From NCBI RefSeq assembly GCF_022549775.1, contig NZ_JAKZGP010000019.1, forward strand, positions 1 through 64,000: a stretch of DNA of 64,000 bases. The letters run 5' to 3'. Each line of letters begins with the position of its first letter. Within the stretch, counting starts at the first letter, position 1. The notes below the pieces were generated by a model. That model did no database searches, was not told the origin of the DNA, and was given only the letters and a program-made list of their open reading frames with translations. Made by a program: the position numbers and the translations under genes. Of the stretch, positions 8,690-17,862 are shown piece by piece. The stretch is from Belliella filtrata. GTDB lineage: Bacteria > Bacteroidota > Bacteroidia > Cytophagales > Cyclobacteriaceae.

Positions 8690-9577
8690 TTAATCGACAA
8701 CTATTTCAGACAAATACTCCTCCAGAAAAGTAACTTCATCTGGATTTTGAATAGCGCTATGAGCTGCCAGTTGAGCGATTTTCAAGGCTGTTTCATCCAT
8801 ATCGCTTGGGCCAAAACTATTTCCAACTGCACTTATTCCAGTCAAAGCTTCAAACCAAGTAGAAGCTGCAGTATATCTTCCTATTGTATAGTTTAGATGA
8901 TAACCATCTCTTGTGAAATTGTCGCCTAGCAAGGTATTTCTAGCATTTTGAATCGCTGTTCCAGAAGGGACGACATAATCTAGCCCTAAAGAAATACTCA
9001 CTTTTCTTGCAGTTTCTGTTATTGCTGTATACATTGTCTCCTGATCATTGTTATAGTTAGAAAACCCATCATGTGTGGAGTTCTCTGCATATGCCCAAGT
9101 TTGGTGTAACCAATATTTTGCTTCTGAATTTGTAGCTAAATTTTTTGTGTATGCTAGCAAATTGGACAAAGGCTCTATGTATGTTTCATACTTACCAGAA
9201 TTATTGCTGACCTGCTGAAAGCTGATGTAATCCCAGTCTTCATCCAATATTGCAGTTTCAATATTTGTATCTTTCAAAACTACCTTTCCTTGCGTAGTTA
9301 CTTTGCGGTATTCATAAGCGGCCTTGTTCTCTTGCGCATTTTGCCAATGCAAATCAAGAGAAGCTCCACCTATGTATAGATTTCCTATAATGAGTTCAAT
9401 ATTTTCAGATGCAGCTAAATCATATAGATAGTTTTCTATGGCATCTTCTGAAAAACTGTTTCCAATAGCTAGGATTTTTATAACAGTGACCTTTTTCTCA
9501 AGGGAGATAAAACTCGTACTTGGAAAGGCAAGAAACAGTATTATTGCAATTAGTGAAAATTGATGAAGCTTTTTCAT
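8690..9577 (-). CDS. Secreted DUF4886 (SGNH-hydrolase-like) protein
   Basis: The signal peptide is at residues 1-24 (KKLHQFSLIAIILFLAF...STSF). The mature protein begins with KILAIGNSFSEDAIE, the block I motif of DUF4886/SGNH-like folds with Ser as the presumed nucleophile. It continues with YIGGASLDLHWQNAQ and WDYISFQQVSNNSGKY and ends with DGYHLNY near the C-terminus, where the catalytic Asp and His are expected (D-x-x-H). Length is 295 residues, as for the family. Such proteins act on polysaccharide or glycan esters in Bacteroidetes, but no CAZyme cluster surrounds this one, so the substrate is unknown. Confidence 0.85.
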   Translation of the reverse strand: MKKLHQFSLIAIILFLAFPSTSFISLEKKVTVIKILAIGNSFSEDAIENYLYDLAASENIELIIGNLYIGGASLDLHWQNAQENKAAYEYRKVTTQGKVVLKDTNIETAILDEDWDYISFQQVSNNSGKYETYIEPLSNLLAYTKNLATNSEAKYWLHQTWAYAENSTHDGFSNYNNDQETMYTAITETARKVSISLGLDYVVPSGTAIQNARNTLLGDNFTRDGYHLNYTIGRYTAASTWFEALTGISAVGNSFGPSDMDETALKIAQLAAHSAIQNPDEVTFLEEYLSEIVVD

Positions 9578-9698
9578 TTTGAGTTTATTAGATAGTAATG
9601 ATAATTACTTTAAAATACATAAATTCGTCAGGATTTGGGCTAAACCTTCTATGGGATTACCTGTCTAAATACCATTAATTTATAACCAATCACAAAAT

Positions 9699-10289
9699 AT
9701 GAAATTATTCACTACATTAAGCCTTGCCATTGGAATAATGGGCTCATTATTTTTGTCAAATCCCATTGAAGATTTGACTGTAAACAAATCAGAAAGTACA
9801 GTGGACTGGAAGGCTGCAAAGGTCACTGGTGAGCATTACGGTAAAGTTAGCATTGCTGATGCAAAGCTAGATTATGAAAACGGAAAGATTCTAGGAGGAA
9901 GCTTTGAGATTGACATGACCACCATTACCGTGGAAGACATCAAAGATGCCAACTCCAATAAGCGCCTATTGGATCATTTGAAGTCGGATGATTTTTTCTC
10001 CGTAGAAAAGCATAAAAAGTCAACCTTGAAGATTACGGAAGCCAAGTCAAGCAATGGCAAAGACTATGAAATCAAGGGCGATTTGACGATCAAAGGAATA
10101 TCCCACCCTGTGGTTTTTCCTGTCAAAGTAAGCGAAGAAGGCAATAGAGTAATTGCATCAGGTACGATCAAGTTTGATAGAACTATGTATGATATCAAAT
10201 ACAGGTCTGGCAACTACTTCGAGAATCTTGCAGATAAAGTGATCTATGATGAGGTGACTTTAGATGTGAGATTGGTAGGGGTGAAGTAG
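9699..10289 (+). CDS. YceI-family periplasmic lipid-binding protein
   Basis: This 196-residue exported protein has a signal peptide (about residues 1-20) followed by a YceI lipocalin-like barrel. Family features are the opening VNKSESTVDWKAAKVTG, the strand with GGSFEIDMTTITVED, the loop LLDHLKSDDFFSVEKHKK, and GDLTIKGISHPVVFPVKV. YceI proteins bind isoprenoid or quinone-like amphiphiles in the periplasm. The gene stands alone, with a strong terminator 22 bases after the stop. Confidence 0.92.
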   Translation: MKLFTTLSLAIGIMGSLFLSNPIEDLTVNKSESTVDWKAAKVTGEHYGKVSIADAKLDYENGKILGGSFEIDMTTITVEDIKDANSNKRLLDHLKSDDFFSVEKHKKSTLKITEAKSSNGKDYEIKGDLTIKGISHPVVFPVKVSEEGNRVIASGTIKFDRTMYDIKYRSGNYFENLADKVIYDEVTLDVRLVGVK

Positions 10290-10310
10290 GTTATTACATA
10301 CAAATGGTGA

Positions 10311-10349
10311 AAAAATAAAAGCTGACCCTGAGCGTCAGCTTTTATTTTT
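10311..10349 (+). terminator. Rho-independent terminator of the YceI gene
   Basis: Perfect 16-bp stem: AAAAATAAAAGCTGAC at 10311-10326 pairs with 10334-10349, with a 7-base loop. It has a GCTGAC/GTCAGC core, a T-rich tail and an A-rich lead, so it could work in both directions. Confidence 0.9.
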
Positions 10350-10447
10350 GTTTAGAACTTCTAAACTAATAGCTGTTGATTTTTGAAACCTTGCTGTGAT
10401 TGAATTGCTTTTTCTTTTAATTTTATTTTTTTCAAAAGATATAAACG

Positions 10448-10653
10448 ATGCTTATTGTAAATCCATAATGTATTACTGACAGCAAAGGGAAGAAAGTTTC
10501 TGTCGTACTGCCTATCAATGAATTCAATGCTCTTTTGGAAGAGTTAGAAGAATTGGAAGATTTAAACTTTATGATAAGGCGAAAAATAAAGATACAGGTG
10601 AACGTCTTTTGTTTTCTGAGTACTTGAAAAGTAGAAAAACAAAAGATGCCTAA
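10448..10653 (+). pseudogene. Broken antitoxin gene of a RelB/Phd-like TA pair
   Basis: Reading from the ATG at 10448 gives MLIVNP, then an in-frame TAA at 10466-10468, then ITDSKGKKVSVVLPINEF and ALLEELEELEDL. This is the conserved pattern of Bacteroidetes antitoxins of the type that precede RelE/ParE toxins. Near 10563 the frame must shift by one base (one A missing in a TTTAAAC run), after which the reading continues as LYDKAKNKDTGERLLFSEYL and ends at TAA 10651-10653. The intact ancestor would have had about 68 residues. One nonsense mutation and one frameshift make it non-functional. It overlaps the start of the truncated toxin. Confidence 0.8.
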
Positions 10654-10693
10654 GTATACAATTGTATTGACTAGAAAAGACATTTATGAGTAA
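10646..10693 (+). pseudogene. Truncated RelE/ParE-type toxin remnant
   Basis: The ATG at 10646 overlaps the antitoxin stop in ATGCCTAA, the usual junction of such operons. It reads MPKYTIVLTRKDIYE and stops at 10691-10693. MPKYTIVLTRKA-like openings are typical of RelE/ParE toxins of about 90-100 residues. Everything after residue about 11 is gone, and the reading runs straight into a terminator hairpin at 10697. The toxin was probably lost by deletion, which would free the antitoxin to decay. Confidence 0.7.
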
Positions 10694-10696
10694 GTC

Positions 10697-10736
10697 AAAA
10701 AAAAACCACGAACTTCGCAGCTCGTGGTTTTTTTAT
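10697..10736. terminator. Bidirectional rho-independent terminator
   Basis: An A-run followed by CCACGA at 10706-10711 pairs with TCGTGG at 10722-10727, followed by seven T (10728-10734). The A and T flanks extend the stem to about 13 bp. It lies between the TA remnant (plus strand) and the end of atpG (minus strand) and can serve both. Confidence 0.85.
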
Positions 10737-10748
10737 ATCTGTAAATTT

Positions 10749-10766
10749 TCCCGATTGCAATCGGGA
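10749..10766. repeat. 18-bp perfect palindrome downstream of atpG
   Basis: TCCCGATTGCAATCGGGA is fully self-complementary. It is nested in a wider imperfect dyad, with GTAAATT at 10741 and AATTTAC at 10777-10783 that includes the atpG stop. It is either a second terminator element for the ATP synthase operon or a copy of a dispersed CCCGA...TCGGG palindrome. Confidence 0.7.
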
Positions 10767-10779
10767 CTTAAATCTGAAT

Positions 10780-11655
10780 TTACTTCCCTCCAAGTGCATT
10801 GGCACCAGCTACGATCTCTAGGATTTCGTTGGTAATAGCTGCTTGACGAGATCTGTTATACATCAGCCTCAGGTCTTTCAGGAGTTCACCAGCGTTTTCA
10901 GTAGCTTTATCCATGGCAGTCATACGAGCGCCATGCTCAGATGCATTAGATTCCAGAATGGCTTTGTAGAATTGTATTTTCAATGAAGTAGGTACTAGCT
11001 CTTCTATGATATAAGTTCTAGAAGGTTCAAGGATATAATCAGTTTCTGATTTTTTTACGTCTGATTCTAATTCTTCAGAAGACATCGGTAAAAACTGCTC
11101 CGTGATTACTTCTTGGGTAGCTACATTTTTGAAATGATTGTACACCAATACCACTTTATCGTATTTTCCTTCAGTGAAAGCTTCCATAGCATATTCAGCG
11201 GCGAACTTTACGTTGTCAAAACTTACGTCAGAGAATACTTGATAATAGTCAGCAATAACATTCAATTCTCTCTTCTTGAAAAATTCGTAAGCTTTCTTGC
11301 CTAAAGGTAGCACAGTCACTTGAGCTGCGGCATAATCCTGAAGGATAGTGAGGTTAGTTGCTTTCAATACATTGGCATTGAAGGCACCACAAAGACCCTT
11401 ATCAGAAGTCACAGGTATGATTAATACATTTCTGACTTCACGTTTTTCAGCATAGGCGATATCAGCCTGTCCTTCACTGGCGGCAGATACATTGTTCAGA
11501 ATATTCGTCAACTTCTGCGAATATGGTCGCATTTGTGTGATCTTATCCTGCGCTCTCCTTAGCTTCGCAGCAGCAACCATTTTCATCGCTTTGGTGATCT
11601 GCTGAGTAGAGACTACTGAATTGATTCTTTCCTTTACTTCCTTTAAGTTAGCCAT
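10780..11655 (-). CDS. atpG: ATP synthase F1 subunit gamma
   Basis: This is the 291-residue central-stalk subunit. The N-terminal helix MANLKEVKERINSVVSTQQITKAMKMVAAAKLRRAQ pattern is conserved (residues 1-36, shown here as the family signature). SDKGLCGAFNANVLK is the typical internal motif, and the C-terminal helix contains MTAMDKATENAGELL and ends in IVAGANALGGK. It is the last gene of the atp operon on the minus strand, 80 bases after atpA, and is followed by terminator-like hairpins rather than atpD/atpC. The catalytic beta and the epsilon genes must therefore lie elsewhere. Confidence 0.97.
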   Translation of the reverse strand: MANLKEVKERINSVVSTQQITKAMKMVAAAKLRRAQDKITQMRPYSQKLTNILNNVSAASEGQADIAYAEKREVRNVLIIPVTSDKGLCGAFNANVLKATNLTILQDYAAAQVTVLPLGKKAYEFFKKRELNVIADYYQVFSDVSFDNVKFAAEYAMEAFTEGKYDKVVLVYNHFKNVATQEVITEQFLPMSSEELESDVKKSETDYILEPSRTYIIEELVPTSLKIQFYKAILESNASEHGARMTAMDKATENAGELLKDLRLMYNRSRQAAITNEILEIVAGANALGGK

Positions 11656-11735
11656 ACTTTAGATTGATATGGAGGGGTATTTTTTATATAAACAACCTCG
11701 GAGACCTTAGACTCCAAGGTTGATATGATCTATAA

Positions 11736-13313
11736 TTATTTTGCGTATTTAGGAGCTAATTCCTTAGCTGCTGATTCTAGTAATTTACCAGCAGTATCTA
11801 GATCACCCTTTTTGATCGCAGTAAGCGCTTCAGGATAGCTAGCTGCTAGCAAGTTGTAGAATTCCTTTTCAAATTCTCTAGCTCTCTCTACTGGAACTGT
11901 ATCCATCAAACCTTTGGTAGAAGCATAAATGATTGCTACTTGGTTTTCTACAGCTACAGGAGCATATTGAGCTTGCTTCAAGATTTCTTGGTTTCTTCTA
12001 CCTCTTTCGATAGTTCTTTTCGTAGATGCATCTAGATCAGAACCGAATTTAGAGAAAGCTTCCAATTCACGGAATTGCGCTTGGTCAAGCTTCAATGTAC
12101 CCGCTACTTTTTTCATAGACTTGATCTGAGCAGATCCACCTACTCTAGATACAGAGATACCTACGTTGATCGCAGGTCTGATACCTGAGTTGAAAAGGTT
12201 TGTTTCCAAGAAAATCTGACCATCAGTAATTGAGATCACGTTAGTCGGGATATATGCAGAAACGTCAGAGGCCTGTGTTTCAATGATTGGAAGAGCAGTC
12301 AATGATCCTCCACCTTTTACCAAATGCTTGATAGATTCAGGAAGGTCGTTCATTTCACTAGCGATCTTGTCAGAAGCATTGATTTTTGCAGCTCTTTCAA
12401 GCAATCTTGAGTGAAGATAGAATACATCACCTGGGTACGCTTCACGTCCTGGAGGTCTTCTCAATAGTAGAGATACTTCACGGTAAGCTACTGCTTGCTT
12501 AGACAAATCATCATATACTACCAATGCTGGACGTCCGGTATCACGGAAGAACTCACCAATAGCTGCACCTGTAAATGGTGCAAAGAATTGCATAGGAGCA
12601 GGATCAGATGCTGCAGCAGATACTACAACAGTATAAGGAAGAGCACCACCTTTTTCCAAAGCTGCTACCACACCCGCTACTGTAGAAGCTTTCTGTCCTA
12701 CGGCTACATAGATACAGAATACAGGCTCACCTTTATCGTAAAATTCTTTTTGGTTGATTATGGTATCGATTACAACAGCTGTCTTACCAGTCTGACGGTC
12801 ACCGATTACCAATTCACGCTGGCCTCTTCCGATTGGAATCATAGAGTCAATAGACTTAATACCAGTCTGAAGTGGCTCATTCACAGGCTGTCTGTAGATC
12901 ACACCTGGAGCTTTTCTTTCCAATGGCATATCATAAAGTTCTCCTGCTAGAGGGCCCTTACCGTCGATTGGGTTACCTAAGGTATCCACTACTCTACCTA
13001 GCATACCTTCACCTACTTTGATTGATGCGATTTGCTTGGTTCTTTTTACAGTGTCACCTTCTTTTACTTGCTTAGAGTCACCGAACAATACGGCACCCAC
13101 ATTGTCTTCTTCAAGGTTAAGTACCATCGCTTTTAGTCCGTTTTCGAACGCAAGCAATTCACCAGCTTGAGCTTTGGAAAGTCCATAGATACGGGCTACA
13201 CCATCACCTACTTGAAGGACGGTACCCACTTCTTCCAGTTCAGCCTCAGTTCTAGCTCCAGAGAGTTGTTCTCTCAATATCGCCGAAACTTCATCAGGTC
13301 TTACTTCTGCCAT
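11736..13313 (-). CDS. atpA: ATP synthase F1 subunit alpha
   Basis: This 525-residue non-catalytic nucleotide-binding subunit carries a beta-barrel N-domain (about 25-95), the P-loop [10 protein letters not shown] (about 170-179), the Walker B region [17 protein letters not shown], and the alpha-type C-domain with [18 protein letters not shown]. The PINVG-like PAINVGLSVSRVG signature distinguishes alpha from beta. It lies between atpH (34 bases upstream) and atpG in the usual order. All expected motifs are intact. Confidence 0.98.
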   Translation of the reverse strand: MAEVRPDEVSAILREQLSGARTEAELEEVGTVLQVGDGVARIYGLSKAQAGELLAFENGLKAMVLNLEEDNVGAVLFGDSKQVKEGDTVKRTKQIASIKVGEGMLGRVVDTLGNPIDGKGPLAGELYDMPLERKAPGVIYRQPVNEPLQTGIKSIDSMIPIGRGQRELVIGDRQTGKTAVVIDTIINQKEFYDKGEPVFCIYVAVGQKASTVAGVVAALEKGGALPYTVVVSAAASDPAPMQFFAPFTGAAIGEFFRDTGRPALVVYDDLSKQAVAYREVSLLLRRPPGREAYPGDVFYLHSRLLERAAKINASDKIASEMNDLPESIKHLVKGGGSLTALPIIETQASDVSAYIPTNVISITDGQIFLETNLFNSGIRPAINVGISVSRVGGSAQIKSMKKVAGTLKLDQAQFRELEAFSKFGSDLDASTKRTIERGRRNQEILKQAQYAPVAVENQVAIIYASTKGLMDTVPVERAREFEKEFYNLLAASYPEALTAIKKGDLDTAGKLLESAAKELAPKYAK

Positions 13314-13347
13314 TATTGAATATGATTAAATGTTATTGCTATGATTT

Positions 13348-13908
13348 TTAAATTTTACTTTCGTAGTGATTTTGAGAAAACTCAAGCTTCAAAGCTTTTA
13401 GTTTGCTGCTCAGTGATTCGTCTAGTTGTCTATCATTGACTTTTAGTACAAATCCCCCGATCAAATCACTGTTGATTTTTTCGTTTAATGTTACTTTCTC
13501 CAATCCAGAGATTTCTTTGACTGTAGCGATGAATTTTTCTCTCAACTCCTCTGTTATAGGGAAAGTTGTAGTCAATTCAGCTACTTGAATTCCATTGTGT
13601 AGGTTATACTGCTTTTGAAATTCTCTAGCGATATCCAGCAAAAGATTTGCTCTGTTTTTTCGAGTTACGATGTCGAAAAAAGCTAATGTCAAAGCATTAC
13701 CTGACTTTTCAAAAAGCGCTTTCAATACCTTCAATTTTTTATCAAAAGTCACAATGGGACTATTCAAGCAAAGAGCCAGCTCTCTGTTGTCACTTGCCAT
13801 TTTGACTAACTGATTCATATCAGCTAGCACCTCATCTAAGGCGTTTTTTTCAATGGCAAGCTCTACTAGAGACTTGGCGTATCTGGAGGAAACTCTGAAT
13901 TCAGACAT
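13348..13908 (-). CDS. atpH: ATP synthase F1 subunit delta (OSCP)
   Basis: The 186-residue peripheral-stalk subunit begins RVSSRYAKSLVELA, the standard N-terminal helix of OSCP/delta. It ends with the conserved GGFVLKVNDRQLDESLSSKL segment that contacts subunit b. It begins one base after the atpF stop, so translation is probably coupled. Confidence 0.96.
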   Translation of the reverse strand: MSEFRVSSRYAKSLVELAIEKNALDEVLADMNQLVKMASDNRELALCLNSPIVTFDKKLKVLKALFEKSGNALTLAFFDIVTRKNRANLLLDIAREFQKQYNLHNGIQVAELTTTFPITEELREKFIATVKEISGLEKVTLNEKINSDLIGGFVLKVNDRQLDESLSSKLKALKLEFSQNHYESKI

Positions 13909-13909
13909 C

Positions 13910-14404
13910 TTAGTTCAGGTTTATATCTTTTACCATATCGTCTACCAAAGCTTTCTGAGCAGCGTCGGTAGCAAGATTTTTTCTTAATAGTTTCTCTGTT
14001 ACTTCTAAAGTAAGCTGGGCTACTTGATTTTTCACTTCATTGAGGGCAGCTTTCTTTTCATTCTCGATTACAGCTTTTGCTGATTCGATCATTTTTGCAC
14101 CTTCAGTGGCTGCTGCTTGTTTTGCTTCTTCTATCATTTTTGCAGCAGCATCATTGGCTGTTTTCAAGATGTTATCTCTTTCAATTCTTGCTTCTTGAAG
14201 TAGTTTCTCGTTTTCAGCCTTAAGGTTTGCCATTTCAGCTTTAGCTTGTTCAGCTGCTTTGAGGGCAGTCTCAATGCTAGTCTCTCTTTCTTCAAGAGCA
14301 CTCAATATTGGTTTCCAAGCAAACTTTACTAAGATGAATAGTAGGGCAAGGAATCCAATCAATTGCCAAATGATAAGTCCAGAACTAGGTAGTATAAGAT
14401 CCAT
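13910..14404 (-). CDS. atpF: ATP synthase Fo subunit b
   Basis: The 164-residue protein has one N-terminal membrane helix (about residues 8-27, IIWQLIGFLALLFILVKFAW) followed by a long charged, alanine-rich coiled coil (about 35-150). That layout is the peripheral-stalk b subunit. It sits between atpE and atpH, 81 bases from atpE. Confidence 0.95.
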   Translation of the reverse strand: MDLILPSSGLIIWQLIGFLALLFILVKFAWKPILSALEERETSIETALKAAEQAKAEMANLKAENEKLLQEARIERDNILKTANDAAAKMIEEAKQAAATEGAKMIESAKAVIENEKKAALNEVKNQVAQLTLEVTEKLLRKNLATDAAQKALVDDMVKDINLN

Positions 14405-14485
14405 TTATGTTTTTGTTATAATTTCGGATTTGTTCAAATCAAGAGAAGGGATTGGCCAATCGCCAATCCCTCTTTTCTTTTGTTC

Positions 14486-14755
<270 letters not shown>

Positions 14756-14786
14756 TTATTTATAAATTGAACAAAGAAATTTTTAA

Positions 14787-15809
14787 TTAATGATGCTCAT
14801 GCTCAGCCACAGCCCCACCAATATACATGGCAGTGAATAGCGTAAATACATAAGCTTGAATAGTGGCTACCAAGAGCTCGATTACATTCAAGAATGTTAC
14901 CATCAAAGTACTCACTACTCCTATTGCATAAGATTCAAAGATGAAAACCAATGCGATAAAAGCTAATATCACAATGTGGCCCGCAGTGATCGCTACAAAT
15001 AGACGGACCATCAATGCGAATGGCTTAGTAAATAAACCGATGATTTCTACAGGTACGATTACCAACAATAATGGAACAGGTACACCTGGAGTCATGAATA
15101 CGTGCTTCCAGTATTCTTTATTTCCATTCACATTGACAATAATAAATGTCAAAACGGCAAGGGTAGCAGTCACAGCGATGTTACCTGTTAAGTTGGCTGC
15201 ACCTGGGAGTAATCCCATCAAGTTGCCTATCCAAATGAAGAAAAATAATGTCAACAAATATGGAACGAACTTCTTGTATTTCGGTCCGATAGATTTGTAA
15301 GCGATTTCATCTCTTACGAATATTACGATCGGCTCTAAGAAAGAAGCTACACCTTTAGGTGCTTTCACACCGTTTTTCTTGTAGTGAGAGGAGGCCGACA
15401 TTACTAGGAATCCCATTACGATCACTACTAAAAACAGCATGGCCACGTTTTTGGTGATAGATAGATCTACAAAAGATCCTCCATCTGCTCTGTGTAAATG
15501 CTCATGAGCATCTATGTAATAAACTCCCTGACCATGTGCCTCGCCAAATTTGTGCGTTTCCTGATCTTGAAAATCAAATGACATAAAAAACTCTAACCCC
15601 CTGTCTGATGAATATAATATTACAGGTAGAGGTAGTGTTACATGCGTATGGCCTAAAGTGGTGAAATGCCACTCATAGGAATCCTTTATGTGGTGCATGA
15701 TAAAACCAGTTTTATCTTCTTCGTCACCCGAAGCGAATGTTGGGGTGGAGAATGTCAGCAAAAAGGCTGAGAATAAAACGCTTAAGCAAAGAAACTTACG
15801 GAACATCAA
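14787..15809 (-). CDS. atpB: ATP synthase Fo subunit a, long Bacteroidetes form
   Basis: The 340-residue subunit a has a signal-peptide-like start (residues 1-26), then a periplasmic His-rich region of about 90 residues (HLHRADGG, DAHEHLH), before the five to six membrane helices begin near residue 125. The essential arginine is in FALMVRLFVAITAGH, facing the c-ring. The tail is AEHEHH. Standard subunit a is about 250-270 residues; the extra N-terminal domain is a known feature of this phylum. It is the first canonical atp gene of the operon after the AtpI/AtpZ-like genes. Confidence 0.95.
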   Translation of the reverse strand: MMFRKFLCLSVLFSAFLLTFSTPTFASGDEEDKTGFIMHHIKDSYEWHFTTLGHTHVTLPLPVILYSSDRGLEFFMSFDFQDQETHKFGEAHGQGVYYIDAHEHLHRADGGSFVDLSITKNVAMLFLVVIVMGFLVMSASSHYKKNGVKAPKGVASFLEPIVIFVRDEIAYKSIGPKYKKFVPYLLTLFFFIWIGNLMGLLPGAANLTGNIAVTATLAVLTFIIVNVNGNKEYWKHVFMTPGVPVPLLLVIVPVEIIGLFTKPFALMVRLFVAITAGHIVILAFIALVFIFESYAIGVVSTLMVTFLNVIELLVATIQAYVFTLFTAMYIGGAVAEHEHH

Positions 15810-15825
15810 ATCGTATTTTTATGAC

Positions 15826-16212
15826 CTATTTTGAATGCGGGCGCAAATTAGCTATTAACCCGTATATATCAAATATTAAGTAGAACAAATAAATTACAAA
15901 GAAATTAACTACAAACAGAATTATATTTTCGACATCCAAAAACAAGAATATCACAATGAATCCTAAGCTTGCCATAAATCGTATGGCAGTAGCGCCTAAT
16001 AGGATATTTGAGGAGTTTTCTTTGCTAATCCTCATAAGGTAATGAACAAATGCACCAGTAACCCAAGTCAGCAAAGCAAAAAATGATAATATCTTCCAGA
16101 TAGCATCATGTACCCATCTCGGCTGAATGTAATTCTGAAGGATATATATTACACCCGCCAAAACTAATGTTAAAGCGAGAATCCTTACTGTGAATATTTT
16201 GATGTTAGACAT
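15826..16212 (-). CDS. Four-helix membrane protein in AtpI position
   Basis: The 128-residue protein has four predicted membrane helices (about residues 8-26, 38-62, 70-90 and 95-120) and few charged loops. It lies between atpZ and atpB, 24 and 16 bases from its neighbours, where other bacteria carry atpI. The sequence has no motif I can match to AtpI, so the assembly role is inferred from position and topology only. Confidence 0.75.
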   Translation of the reverse strand: MSNIKIFTVRILALTLVLAGVIYILQNYIQPRWVHDAIWKILSFFALLTWVTGAFVHYLMRISKENSSNILLGATAIRFMASLGFIVIFLFLDVENIILFVVNFFVIYLFYLIFDIYGLIANLRPHSK

Positions 16213-16236
16213 GCCTCTCTGAATGAAGGCGCAAAA

Positions 16237-16491
16237 TTAAGGCTTTTTTCTCTTATCTTCTATCTTATTTTCATTTTTAAGTGATTGAAAAAGTTGATAG
16301 AAGGCAATACCAATAGATAAAAAGCAAAAAAGTAGGAGCCAGATAGGGAAATCTAGCTCGCTTTTTTTTTGAATTACCCAGCCCAACCATGTTCCAAGTC
16401 CTATGACTGCACATAGTTGAAAGGATAATCCAATGTATCTTATAAAACCCTGATCATTGTTCGATGAGGACTTTTTCTTTAGGTGCTCCAA
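16237..16491 (-). CDS. AtpZ/AtpI-family ATP synthase assembly protein
   Basis: The 84-residue protein has two membrane helices (about 20-40 and 50-69) with the glycine-rich GLGTWLGWVIQKK between them and a Lys-rich C-terminus, the usual AtpZ layout. AtpZ/AtpI proteins help c-ring assembly. Its start codon lies inside the bactofilin gene: the two frames overlap by 38 bases (16454-16491), so expression is likely translationally coupled. Confidence 0.85.
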   Translation of the reverse strand: MEHLKKKSSSNNDQGFIRYIGLSFQLCAVIGLGTWLGWVIQKKSELDFPIWLLLFCFLSIGIAFYQLFQSLKNENKIEDKRKKP

Positions 16492-16876
16492 TTTTTAGGT
16501 TTTGATTTGATGGTTGTGTTATTTCTCCCATTTGGCATTTTCCATTGAAAGATGCGCCATTCTCTATGACGAGCTTCTGTGTATAGATGTCGCCATTGAT
16601 TTGAGCAGTCTTTTTAAGGTATAATATACCTTTACAATGAATTTCACCTCGAACTATGCCTGCGATTTCAGCTTCTACTGAAAGTACATTTCCAATCACC
16701 AAAGCTGATTCTCCGATTACAATTTTATTTCTGGAATCTAAAATTCCTTCTACTTTTCCTTCTACTCTTATATTTCCTTGAGCTTTGATGTCTCCTTTGA
16801 TGACGGTCTCTTTGGAAATCACATTACTGGAATTGACCATTTCAACCACAGATTTGTCGTCTTGCTTCTTGAACAT
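16454..16876 (-). CDS. Bactofilin (polymer-forming cytoskeletal protein)
   Basis: The 140-residue protein has a DUF583/bactofilin right-handed beta-helix core (about residues 20-115) with short repeats such as IKGDIKAQGNIRVEGKVEG and IAGIVRGEIHCKG. Disordered tails flank it, and no membrane segment is seen. Bactofilins form filaments that localise cell-wall enzymes. The M23 peptidase gene lies two bases upstream, the typical partner arrangement for local peptidoglycan remodelling. The 3' end overlaps atpZ. Confidence 0.93.
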   Translation of the reverse strand: MFKKQDDKSVVEMVNSSNVISKETVIKGDIKAQGNIRVEGKVEGILDSRNKIVIGESALVIGNVLSVEAEIAGIVRGEIHCKGILYLKKTAQINGDIYTQKLVIENGASFNGKCQMGEITQPSNQNLKIGAPKEKVLIEQ

Positions 16877-16878
16877 GT

Positions 16879-17748
16879 CTAATTAAATGTTATAAATTCT
16901 TGGGGATTGAGTGAGTTGCCTTTGAACCACAATTCGAAGTGCAGGTGTTGGCCTGTGGTTAATTCGCCTGTATTCCCGATGATTGAGATGATCTCTCCAC
17001 CTCGGATCACATCACCTACAGACTTCAATAATACGGAATTATGTTTGTAAAATGAAACCAATTCATTGGCATGTTGAATTCCTATCACATAACCTGTTTC
17101 CAAAGTCCACGATGCCATTACAACTGTTCCTGCAGCTATCGCTTTGACTGGCTCATTTTCCGATGCCACAATATCAACACCAAAATGTCCCATATTTGGT
17201 TCATAAACTGATACTACTACGCCTCTTAGTGGAGGGAATAAGTAAGTTTCAGTAAAAGAGGATGATACGATTGTTGTTGGATTGTTGAAGTCCATAGTGA
17301 CTCCTTTGAACTCACTTTCTATGGATTTTGTAGCTTCACTTTTTTCGAATAAATTGATTTCTTTTCCGCTGTTTCGTGCTTGAACGGGTAGTGAATCTTC
17401 ACCCATTACAGCTTCCATTTCATTACCTGATATGACTCTTTGGATATTTTTGACATATTGATCCCTTTGCTTTACCTCTACCAAAAGGGAGTCAACAATA
17501 TCTGCCAGCTCTATAATCCTGGCTGTATTTTCTGATTCTAAGTATTCCGGATCAAACCATGCTTTGAGAAAAGTCCTTGAAGCAATCAACGAAAATCCGA
17601 CGCTTATAAAAATAAATAGTATAAGAATCAATCCTAACTTGAGTTTAGTAATACTTATTGAAGTGATGACCGAAAAGTCTTCTTCTTTTCTTATGACAAA
17701 TAGAAACTTTGTCTTTAGCCAACTCTTTGATTTTTCTCGTAAACCCAA
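16879..17748 (-). CDS. Membrane-anchored M23 (LytM) peptidoglycan endopeptidase
   Basis: The 289-residue protein has an N-terminal basic segment, one membrane helix (about 31-52), a coiled-coil linker (about 70-105), and a C-terminal LytM domain (about 180-285). The zinc motif is MGHFGVDIVAS (H-x3-D), and the distal motif is TTGQHLHFELWF (H-x-H), so all catalytic residues appear present. It is the first gene of a run that includes bactofilin and the atp genes, and is divergent from porW/sprE. It probably acts with the bactofilin on cell shape. Confidence 0.93.
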   Translation of the reverse strand: MGLREKSKSWLKTKFLFVIRKEEDFSVITSISITKLKLGLILILFIFISVGFSLIASRTFLKAWFDPEYLESENTARIIELADIVDSLLVEVKQRDQYVKNIQRVISGNEMEAVMGEDSLPVQARNSGKEINLFEKSEATKSIESEFKGVTMDFNNPTTIVSSSFTETYLFPPLRGVVVSVYEPNMGHFGVDIVASENEPVKAIAAGTVVMASWTLETGYVIGIQHANELVSFYKHNSVLLKSVGDVIRGGEIISIIGNTGELTTGQHLHFELWFKGNSLNPQEFITFN

Positions 17749-17862
17749 TTTTTTTTATTTTGAATGATTTTCTGATTCTCAAAAATATAATATTAATCCA
17801 AACCGTTTAATAAATTGATTCAATTCCTTTACTTTGGATACTTATTACTATTGATCTCAGCA

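Noticed and set aside
12495-12950. 151-codon plus-strand frame inside atpA
   Set aside because: It lies opposite the P-loop region of atpA and has a Cys/Tyr/Ser-rich composition typical of antisense translation.
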